Below are positions 36,601-48,600 of a stretch of DNA of 64,000 bases, piece after piece; within the stretch, counting starts at the first letter, position 1; each line of letters starts with the position of its first letter. The notes under the pieces are model-generated. The model searched no databases. It saw only the letters and a program-made list of their open reading frames with translations, and was not told where the DNA came from. The DNA is from Paragonimus skrjabini miyazakii. Lineage: Eukaryota; Platyhelminthes; Trematoda; Plagiorchiida; Troglotrematidae. The stretch spans positions 14,736 through 78,735 of the forward strand of contig JTDE01001334.1 of NCBI GenBank assembly GCA_014338405.1, given 5' to 3'. Made by a program: the position numbers and the translations under genes.

Positions 36601-39600
36601 AAACTGTTTGATATGCAAACGAATTATTGCCAATCCCTAGTGTAACTTGCAGCAAATCCCCCAACCTGGTTAGGAAGTATAGTTACAGGCACACAATTTC
36701 AACATCGTGAAATCACGGAAAATTTGAGTCACTTGTGTTTGACTGCCTTATTTGGCGAAACATTGCCCATGTACCTAATTTTAGAATATTTCTAACAGCG
36801 TTACCTGATGAGTGTGTTGGAAACCTGCTTTTGAAACCAACATTCTCTCAGCCCGGATACAGCCTAATCTTGACACGTCGTAAGTAATAATGGATGTAAA
36901 AACGCGTGACTACTCAATAACTCATCATAGTAGTGTGACGTTTGGCCAGAAATTATTTAGTATCTAGGACCAAAACATGCAATGAGGAAACTATACTTCA
37001 CAGGATCTTCTATTCACCTCAAGTACCGATTAAGATGCATGGCTTTGGAGCCCTTCAGTGGCCCACTATATAACAGGTGTCTTTATATAGTTTTAACCCA
37101 GTTTGTCCATTCAACCGCCTGACAGATTAGCTTTAAGTTTGAAACACTGGGTTCCCTTTAATAAGTTCATTAATGCAGTAAGAAGACATATGTTGCGATA
37201 TGTTAACATTTCGTTCACTCTCATCAGTGCTTTAAGTTGACACTAACACGTGGATAGGGTTGGCAATATCCGCTTCTGATTAACTTGTCACATTGACCGA
37301 AGCCAAAGAATGCTTGTGCATAATACACCACAAGCGGCTTACAATGTGTCACCTATGGTTGCACTTATACACCACTTATTTAGTGTGGACTGGAAGAAAA
37401 AATAGCTGAGAGACCTGTGAGCAGCAAATGTTGGTTAGCTAGATGGTAAGCTAATATGAAAGTAAACCCCTTATATGTTGAAAATAAAAACAAAGAGATT
37501 CCAACGTTAAGATTTAGGCCGGAAAAAAAGAAGAATATTTAAAATAGAAGACAAGATATAGTTCAGAATGTTGTTGCGCACTGGAAAGGATAAGCCATGA
37601 TTAAAAGTCGGGCCAAATACCAATTGAAACCTTCATTCAAAAACGCAGCAACAAACCTGAGGAAAAGGAAAGCCAGGAGATGACCACAGCTCAAATTCCT
37701 GAAAAAAAGATCAGATGACATGTCAGATGAGGGGGAGTTGGTTGATATGAGCGAAAATATGTAGATAACTGGCATAATTCACTTGCATCCAAACTACTCG
37801 TCATCTCTCCGTTTGCAGTATGTTATTATTGTGTCAGATATCGAATGTTCTGTTAGTACAGTTTACTAGGTTCACTGCTGTACGACAGCATGAGCAGCAC
37901 AATAGAGCGACAGACAAGCAATTTGACGTTCACCTACAGACCGCGCTGTTGTTATACACGTCTTTCAAGACGTCCTAAAACATCGCAAGTCCCCGTCACA
38001 ACGGCCCGGAGTTTGTGGTTAGCGAATAGATGTGTCAACAGATCGTTACTCAAGTAACAGAAGTCTGCGGAGATATCAACGGTGTCTCCATTACTGTGGA
38101 GTCCAGGTACAGGGACAATATCTCCGTCCAGAGAGGGCTAAAAGAAGGAAAGTTTATTACCTGTGTTGGTATCCAGCCCAAACGTTGATACCGCGGTCAT
38201 GAAAACCGTAGCCAGTCGATAAGACAGTCCCTTGCTGTTTGCAAGTAGCACACTATCGTCTATAAGCAGCAGCATATACACTATTCAATTGCGTAACCTA
38301 CTTGAGACACTCAAACGTCAGATACGTTATAAACGACTATCTGCGCGGTATTCAGCTTCCACATCTTTCTGAAGATCATCTGTTAGAACTGTGGTCAAGT
38401 ATAAATTAAGTAGGCCTGTGGCTAGGGGACAACCCTGCTTCACGCTAGCGACAACGTTGATAACATTAGAAGTCGATTCACATGATTGTACCTTCGTCTC
38501 CATGTCTACATGCAGCAGTCTAAGTAAACTGACCAATTTACTGAGCACCGTTTCCAGCACCTCCCGGCTCATGGAAACAAACGCCCTGGTTAAATCCATA
38601 AGCACGGCATAAAACTGCCGGTCTTGTTTACGACAATTCTCCTGGATATGTCCGGCAGATAACACCAAGTCGATCGTACTGTGATTCGCCCGGAATCCTC
38701 ACTGATCCTCAGGAAGATTGACTTCCAAAATTTTGGCATTGAGTCGGTTCAACAAAATTCTTGCTGACACATGTCTAACGCAACTTAGCAAACTGATGCC
38801 ATGAAAAATCTTGATGTTTTGCCCGCTATCCTTACCCTCAAACAAAGAAATTAACAGGACATCCTTAAACTCTTGAGGGACTAGTTCCTACTCCCAGAAA
38901 AAGCTGAAATATTGGAGTATAACGTATTCCAAAACTGGATCGCCCCACTTTAAACTTTCCCCTAGCAACCCATTTTCACCCGCAGCCTCTCCGTTCCAAA
39001 AGTGTCCAAGAGCTCTCCGCTCCTGCGCTAAATCTAAAGCGAGGAGGAGCGAAGACTTGACCTCTTATTGTGAATAGCTATTCATGATCGTCCAGTCAAT
39101 AGAATCAGGTCGGTTTACTAGACTACCAAAGTGCCTGCGCGGACCATTCATGATATGCTCCGGTTGGGTGCACGAAAAACTGGAGTCCCCGCCAAGCAGT
39201 GTTTTAGTGTACTGGAGGGGTGAGTGAAAAATCGCTTTAAGCGGATCACAGAAACCCTTGTGCTCTCAGTGGTCGGCATAGACTTACATCAATTCACCTT
39301 GTTTCTTTCACCAGTTGTCTTTGATTCAGCAAGGCTGTTAAGATAAGTGATAGCGAAAACTCCAGAATGTGGCTCTACTTAATTTGTCGTCTGGGTCCAT
39401 TGTGGAAACACCGAAAATCTTATTTTTCTCGTGTCAATGCTGGAGAAACTGCGTTGTTTTCGTTGAACCAGTCAGGGTATTTCGGGCTCTTTTTGCTCGT
39501 CATCTTGATGACTGTTGCTATGATGTGTTCCTTACGGTGTATCACATACCATCAAGCTCTAGTGTATACAGAAGTGTTTTTCAAACGAATGAAAATTATA

Positions 39601-42600
39601 TGCCGAAGTACCGTCCCCATCTTTGAATCCTCCGGCCTTCCAACAATAAGTTTTTGTTGCTGTTCTGGTGACCTACCATAAGCAGACCAGCAAACATGAG
39701 TAAACAACTTGGTCTTGATGAGCCTACGGTTCGCGTTACATTCGGCCCCGCGCATCACTCACATGATACGTGCTTCGCAAACGTCGTACTGTCAAACGAC
39801 CACGTAGTCAAGCAAATGGATATGATCGCTTCGTGAGTGGGTCCATATAGTGATAATGGTCGCATCTAGTTGAAATAGGGTGTTTGTGATGGCCAACTCA
39901 TGAGTAGTACACAGATGGAGTAGACGATCACCGTCCTATTTGACTGCATCGATGCTGTGAGTCTAAGGATACTCGGCAAAGCTGTTGGGTTCAACCTAAA
40001 CTGCGTGTTGAAATCTTCCAGAACAAACAGTCCACCATTTGCCGATGTCGAAAGCATTATGGCGAGCAGGTTGTCGTAGAAATGGTCCATTTTATCATCG
40101 GGGTGATACATAGTTGGACCATAAACACTAGGATGTGTAGCGGATCTACACTGACCGGGCTGTGGTCGCGCGGACATGATTCGATATTTAATGTCGTGCA
40201 GTTCGCCTCTCATTAAAGAACTGACACGATCGGCTACTGCAAAACAGGCATTTTACCCTCTAGTACCTTCTGCAGAATTGCCCATTCAGTATAAAGGGTA
40301 TCCAGCGTTTGCTTCACGGAGTTTACTTTGGCCTGCAACTCTTGTTTCACTCAAGGTTGTGACATCGATTACCAGTTCCTTAGGGAAAAGTGTGATCAGA
40401 CTTTTGTGTTGTTTGGTGCTGTACCGATCCAGAATCGCACGCAAATTCCACGTCCCGAAGGGTAGCAGCTTTCGTCCCCCTGGCGTGTCTCACATTGACG
40501 TATGGGATCTCAGTTTGAGTCACTGAATAAACAAGTTGACCCGTATGATAAAAGAGAACAGGGTGCCCTTGGAGATCTCACCAATTGTCTCTGGCTCAAA
40601 AGACTCACCTGAGAAGTTTTCCCGGGGGGAACCCACCCGCGGCCAAAGACTCAAAGTCTAGCTCACTTTAGAGCGATGAGCTAACCTAAGTTCAGGCGTG
40701 CAATGAATAAAACCTAGTCGACTTATTCAGGTTAATGCTCCGCATAATAATTGTATTGCAGGCTGTAACAAGCTTCTACAATGGTGCAGGATTTTAGGCT
40801 GGAAATGGTAACATACCGGCGCTCATGGTCAACTGCTGAGTGAATGGAATGCCCTTTGTTTGAGGGTACGTTTTTCACCCTCTCCTCCGATACCCGGACT
40901 ACAGCAGCGTTGCAACAATAAATATAATTGATGAATGGATTGAGAATAACACAACGTTACGAGCAAGTTGTAATACTCTACGTTTCAACCACCTCGGGTT
41001 GTCTTCCTTAGAAGCGTTGTACACGATTACAATGCAAGAAAGTGTTGCATAACTTTTCATTGCTGTCCGAGTTTCCGCAGACTAGAGACAACAAATGTAC
41101 ATTTTATCTAGTAAAGAAGAAAGATTATCGGTTCAGTTCACCCTCAATTCTAGCGAACAGTTTCCACATATTTTAATGATATCAACTGACTAGGCAGTCA
41201 GTCAGTTAAACTGAAACATGTAGCAAAAAATACATGAGCAGTTAGCATACATCAATGTAAATAAACATAAAATAGGAATGAGTCACCAGCTGCAATAGAA
41301 ATAGCACACAGAATCAATCACGTTCGAATAAGTCATCATTGGTTAAAAACAAACGAACAAAATTCAAATTTTAAACTGGTCGAGTTAGAAATTGACGTTG
41401 CAGACAATATTGGTCTTACAGCAAGGCAGGAGGTAATAAACGGAAGCGATACACCGTTACAAACCCTCACTTTGTGTAAAGAAGCAAATGATAGTTAACC
41501 TATCATTACCATGGTGTTCACAGTTTACAATCATCAGTCTATAGTATTCGTTATGTGTTGTTATTATTTGAATGGTTTGGTTGTATCGTTTACATAAGTC
41601 TATTTCTTTCTGTTGTCTTAAACTTCATGTTGGACTGCTTATTAGTTTCCGTTTATTTCCGCGTGCCTTGCTGTAACACCCATATTTTCTGCACCGTTAG
41701 TTTCTTACTCGGCCAATTTAAAATTTGAGCTTTGTTCGTTTGTTTTTAACTAATGATGGCCCATTCGAACGTGACTGAAATACATGAACATTAGCATACG
41801 AGAACATTGAATAGTGAACATATGCCTGATGTTTGGAGCCCGTACATTGGGAAAACCTTTCGACATTTTGCACCTCATTATACGGACGCTTTCGAGCTTC
41901 CATTCTATCTGAACAACAAAATTGCCCTTTACTTAGAACTATCTCTGATTCATTCCTCAATATCGCTACCGGTTATAGTACTGATCTTAAACAGACCTCC
42001 CTATATTCTTGGTCTAAAAACACAGACTAGCTTTAAGTTATTTTTTGTTTCACTCGTTTTAAGATACTACGTATCTGTAATGTAACGTATCCTATTATAA
42101 TTGGTTTATGGCTTAGCGCTACACGACAGGTTTTTTATCCAAAAATACCGCATGAATTTAAAGAAATAATACAGCTTGGACGATCATTTTGAAATTTCCC
42201 TCATGTTCTCAGTTAAACAGCATACAATAACAAAAATGGACAATTTTGTTCAAAATATTACACTCGTGAGCTTCATTATACGTCTCTTCTTCTAGTGGAA
42301 CTTTCAAACAGCAACCAGGGTCACGCTACTAAAAACCAGTACGTATGATGCTCTCACATTCGCGCAGAAAGCGTAAGTTTAACTGTAGACTAAGTCAAGT
42401 GGGTTCGCCAGCAACGGGTGACAGTTTTCGTACGTACACCGCAACTGCTCAATGTAACTTTTCAAAATTCCAACACAGAGGCGCTCAGTGGTCAGTTGAA
42501 GGTTTTCGTAGCACTGAACAGGACAGCAGGGGCTGTTCGACCAGTCAACATACGGTTTCGTGTCGATTTTAAATCACGCAATCCTGACATTTGGCTGCAA

Positions 42601-45600
42601 TTTGACAGATTCTGTCGTCTTTTGCATTCATCACAATGCAAGCAATAGACGATACGATCTGCTTTTGAGGATGAGTCCCCTCATCACGTGTGTGGTGTCC
42701 GACCTGCTAGTGTTGACAGCACGCTTTGCTTTGTGTATGTTGGTGTGTTTGGGGGGTTCAGGGGAGTGATTTCACGCTCACGTGACCATCGATGAAGGAT
42801 CAGAATTAATCTGATAGGACAGCATTTGTCCTCCACCTGTGTGGCTTATCAACGGCTGAGCGATGCCAGGGGATTAACCGGGGAAAGTTTTTTCTAATTT
42901 CTGTCGTCTGTTGTAGGCGTCAGTAAAAATCACTCTATTGTGTATGATTTCTAAGGTTGAGTGTGGACTGGTGGGCGAATTTTTATTTTCATCGAACAAT
43001 CGTTGAAGACTTAATGAATGCCTTGAAGTAGGGCAAACATATAAGGCGTATGAAAAGATTAGAACACAAAACAAAACATGCTAACCTAAGACTTTTCTGT
43101 GCCGAAAGCACTTTTTTGTTATTGACATTTTTCTGGGAAATCGGCTGTTGAAGTAGGTTTTATCTACTGTTTTGTAAAGGCATACCCAGTTCAGCCCAGC
43201 AAAAAAGATGGTTTTTCTGACTATGTAAATGTCAAATTTGCAATCCACTGTTTTCTTTAGTGACATGAGTAATTTATAGTTGTCATAGGTACCAAACAAC
43301 AACATATTCAATTTTCACCCATGATTTTGGCTAAAAAACCGATACGGATGAGCTCGTTTTACCTTTTTTGTAGGCAGCATGAATACCGCATTGTAATACC
43401 CATGTTATTAAATCGGTTTGTTTTAGGCACGCTAAACCATCCGTATCCTTAGTGCTGTCACAAGATCGAGTCTATCATTCTTTATAATCAGTATGGTAGT
43501 TGACTCGAAACCATTAATCACTTTGTCTATCCCGAAGGGTTCATGTTTCCAACTAATTTTTGCACATAAGCTTGAGGAAAGGAAATTAGATTGTCTGTCA
43601 TTTCCCTTGGTGTTAGGAAGCTAGCTGTCTGCTACTTATGGATAGGGTGAGTGATATGCTAGATTCAGTAATCTAATCAACTTGTTGTAAGGTATACATA
43701 AAGTCTAGGTTCAAGAACACTATCATCTTCTCAACTATTCATGTCTTAGAACAGCCAAGTTCGTCAGAAATCGGTTTGTTTACGAAAGGGCTATGATTCC
43801 ATAACTGTTTATTAATGTGACACCAGTTAACACTGAACGTATACTGCGCCGCTTACTTCAAGCTTCGTGTAGCCAACTGGTGGGCGCAGTTGCTCATGGT
43901 TAAAGATACTGAAATGATGGTTTAGACATGGATCTTGCTGAACAATCCAGAAGTTTCACCTAGTCTTCTTTCTTGTACTTTAGTGAATGTTTGTATTGTA
44001 TACTTATGATCTAATCCAAGTCCAAGATGATCTGCTTCCTAATAAGTAGGGTAGAAAGTTTAAAGATTTACACTAAACCCGATTCAGTACTCCGTCTCAT
44101 TAGCTGTGTTTGACTGAAAAATCCTGTTGGGCGGTTATCAGTTGGACTGCAGTGTTTCCTGGACTAATCTAGTTTTCATCCGTGCTGTCGTTCGGACGCC
44201 AAGTTTCTTGAATTATAATCATCCGGAACATGGTATCGTCGCAGCAACCTGTCTTGGCCCCCAGTACGGCTGATCGGTTCTATAAAAGACGTTAACGGTA
44301 ATTGATTGCTGCATTTTTAAATGCACTATCGCCCTGAGAAGTAGAATGAATTTTATCCACTCAGATGTCCACGCCTCACGTTATATTATTTCATCCCGTG
44401 ATCTCGTAGACCATATTACTTCTCAAAAGTGAAGTAACTCTGTCTGCGTTACCTTCAAATAAAAAAGGAGTGGGAAATATGTCTCCTTGAAGTTTTCTTT
44501 ATAACTGTACACAAAAACAAAGCATTTCAAGCATACACACATTCTCAGTTAACATGCTTCATCACACTCGTGTCAATTCTAACGCTACTTAATATACCAG
44601 CAGTAGCCAGCAGAGTAATAGCACAGCATTTACAAGGTCTCTCACTCTATACGGGAACAGATCAGTTCTACTGTGCTTACTATAGCAACAAAAACAGTAC
44701 GTATAGTGAACGCAGTTCCCTTAGTTCCTTCAAGAGACCTGTGCACACATAATCACTGATAGAAAGAAACTATTGTGCGTGAATAATACCAGGATTTTAT
44801 GTGTTCTGCATCTGGGGTGATACTTAGTGTGACTTGTGATGAGATGAAAGTGGAACTTCAAAACGATTCACAACTAAACAAGGTTAAACACTTAGGTGGG
44901 ATACTTCACTAGTGCCTAATGTGAGATAACTGGTAGTCGGCGTTTAACTCCCAGCCGTAACACTACAGATGGGCTCTAAAAAGAGTGAGACTAGAGTCTG
45001 TTATCTTGTTCAAAGTGTGATGACTGAACGGGATGGTCTGGATTCGCAGCCTACTATCGGATGACTGACGCTCACTTTAACTCGTTTCATTTAATCTGGA
45101 AGTTCGTAAACTCCTTCGGTCCACAACAACTCCGTCACTTACAAGATGTTCCGGCCAAGTGCACACTTCCGACTACGTTTATGAGAAAGGTTGAAGAATA
45201 CTTATCTTACTGGCACAATGCGTCACGTGAAAGGGAGAAAATGATATCACACGTTTCACATGGCAAAATGTCGCTACTTTGTGGAGCGTAACATTAAACA
45301 GACCAAGTAAGATCACCGACGTGAACCCAATTGACAATCCGTTCAGGTATCCTAATCCGCCAAATACACCAATATATTAAAACAGGTTGTCTCGAAGAGG
45401 AGTTAAACTAAATGAAGGGAAAATTTCACAAAAATTGGTAGAACTCTTCTTGATCAGCAGACTGCCAGAATGCTCTGCAGTATTTATGGACAAAAACTAG
45501 TTTGCTGCAATAAAGTACGTTACAATTATAAATAACCCATTATTATTGTTATCATTACATATACTCATTATTTTGTCGCGACCGTCATTTGAGAGACGGG

Positions 45601-48600
45601 GCCACGAGTTTGTGAATATATCGTTAAGAAATATCAACAGTTAACAACTCTCATCACCTTAGTGACAGTTCTCAACTGGTGCATAAATTCCAAACTATAA
45701 AAACCGTTATTAAAAATGAATAAAAGGGAATGAAGCCACGAAGAAACAAGAAGTAAAGCCAAAATGTCACCAGTTTCTGCTGTGGTATCCCGGCCAGATG
45801 ATAAATCGATTACCTTGTGTAAGTCATTGAATAACCCAAACAAACCGCTCTCGTTTTTGATGGTAATTTCACTGCTACATCATCAGAAACGTTCGACCAA
45901 AGAGACTCTTATCCATTACAAAAACTAGCAACAGTATCTACAAGCGAAAGCTGTTATTGTTTAGATAAATCACTCAAGCTGGTTGCTGGTTCGAGCGATC
46001 GATAGCCCTGCGTGAGCGCGTACCTCAGGCATGAAATGCACGAACGTTTGTACGTGCTTGTGCGTGCGTATACATGCACACGCACATTCCTACGTTTAAA
46101 CTGGGAGGAGTTATTGAGTCCATGCACCGTGTAGGGCGTAGAGTTTTAATTGAGTCTGATTTGCAGACTTTGCAGTCTATCTATCGCATGCTTCAATCTT
46201 GCCGAACGCTAGCCCCATTCATCTACTCACTCATTCTCTTGTTCAACCAGTCAACAACCCATCCATTCATCCGACTGCACACCGTTTGCCTCCACCCCAC
46301 CTCAGATGCCCAGCTGAATAATTTGCAGATGGGAGGATGAACTGCGCTTTTCGTAGACCAGGAAGTGAGACCTAGCGAAGATGGTCAAAATTCACTAGTG
46401 GGTGCAGCAGCTGGTGAATCACAAGCATTCGAGCCTCTAGGCGAAGGTGACTAGGGTGGGCGTAAGATATAGAGGGAAGACCGAATTCGCGCCACATTGT
46501 ATGAAACTGCCGTGGAAACCTGACCAGAACACTGGACTATGTTGTCCATGCATTCGGGACTGAGTTGAAACGTAAGGGGTCGCTGTTTGTTGGTGTGTTG
46601 ACGTCAGGACATATAGATTGGGCTAGGTTGCATTGCGTGACTTGTGAGCATTCAACTAGCGCGACCGAACGCTTTCCGTTTTGTTTAATCTGGTCCAACA
46701 AAACCGAGTAAAAACAGTTGAAAAACTGGAAAATGGCTAGAGCGGATTTTCAGAAGGGGCATCTTTACTTATCTGTAAGTATTGACCTGTTATGCAGGAA
46801 AAATCAATTTACAGTTTGTGAGATTCATCTGAAAGCGTTGGCAAAAGTCATCACAGTTTTCGATCGGCTTAGCAAAATAACAGAGGACCAACCATAGTGA
46901 CTAACTCTTGCTGCTAAATTTAGTGCGAAGAAGAGTGTGAAATAAAACATTGTTGCAGGAAACCTTCGGTTTCTTGGTCTAAAGCAGCAAACCGCAGGAA
47001 ACCATAACTACCCAGCATCACGTGGTGCTGTGAAGCATTCCAATATCTCGTCAGTTCAGCCATGCCTTTAAGTCATGGCATTACTGTGCGTTTCATAGAA
47101 ATCATAGACTTACGATTTGCAGTTTGTCCAATACGAAGACGCGAGTGTCCTCACTCAAGCACTGCTAGTTTGTTTTTAAACTACTGTCGACCTTTCCTGA
47201 TAGTGATGTATTTCTACATAAATCTCATCGTTTCAAATGTGCTCATGATAACGAGAATGAAGACATATAGGCGAACATTTGTTTTCGATCATTCATCTTC
47301 AGGCCAGTGCAATTATGAGTTTATAGAGTTAGATCAAGATATCGATCAGATTCATGACAGATAAATTAGGTCAGTGGTCAGTCAGTTAGCGATGGCTTGA
47401 TTGGCCGATTATGTCACGCTTGTCCATCGGTCTGACCGCGCAGGTTGACCATCGATCCGATGTACTTGTGGTCAGGGTAGGTGCAGCGCCTGAACAAACC
47501 GTTTTCGATGACATAATACTGGGTCAAACAGCCTGATTGTAATAGCCTCGGCAGTACAAATTGTTCCAATTCCAACCGCGTTTGATGGGCTGCCTGGCAC
47601 GCGATATACCACTTTGAAGGCCTGATAAGTTTTCACCTTGTATCTGATATATCGATCTAACTCCATTAATTACTTGCATAATTGCACCGGCCTGAAGAAG
47701 AATTATCGAAAACCTATGTTCACCTATATTTCTTTATTCACATACACGTATGAATAACTGTAAAAGACGAACACCGAGTGATACGTGATTATTGTGACGT
47801 TTCAAGTCCACAAAAGGATCTGTTGTTTAATAACAGATCTTAGTGTAGATTTGAAATGTCACAATTAATACCCATCAATCAGTGTTCGCCTTTTACACAA
47901 TAATCACGATATTGCCCGACTTACATATATTCCCAATAAGTAAACATACATGGTTAGCGGCATCCGGAACGGATAAGCCTGTCACAGTGACCGAGGCCAG
48001 AGGACGCCTGCGCTTCGAACCGTCACCCCAAGTGGCTTGCGCTGCACCACTTGTGGTTCCACTCACACACCACGTGTCTGATGTAAACCGAAAGGAATAA
48101 GACCAGTAGGTGTGTGAGTGGGGCCTTTGTGTCCAGCCAGCCAATGCTGGTTAGCCAGCTGAATGGCTAACACGAAAAGGAAACCCTTATCTGTCGGCAA
48201 ATAAACAGTAGGAGAGACTGCAATGACAAGATCTGTACTAAGAAGAAAGATATGTAAACTGTAATACAAGAAGCATTTCAGTATATGAGTGCATGCTAGT
48301 GCATTCCAGAAATGATAAATTTGAAAAGCTAAATTCAAAGTTGAACTACGAAAAGATCAGGCAAAAGATTCATCATTCAGTACACCAGCAAAGCTGAAGA
48401 AAAGAATGGGTAGAAGACCGCAGGCACCCAAGTTTCTGAAAAGAAGAACGGATTAGTTGCCCAAAGATCATGGTCTTGGTCGATACAATAATTAACAAAA
48501 GTAGAATGGATATACTGATATGACATATCTGGTCCTAACGTACTCGTTGTCTCTTCGCCGACGGTGCACTATGAGTACACTAGTGACCCACTAATCCAAG

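Noticed and set aside
39367..39681. Plus-strand open frames of 104 and 85 codons
   Set aside because: They lie antisense within the minus-strand LINE and show no independent protein-like features.
44830..45291. Possible LINE RT 3' end (KVELQNDSQLNKVKHLGG and following)
   Set aside because: Some resemblance to the thumb region of RTE-type RTs by wording only; too short and broken to claim.
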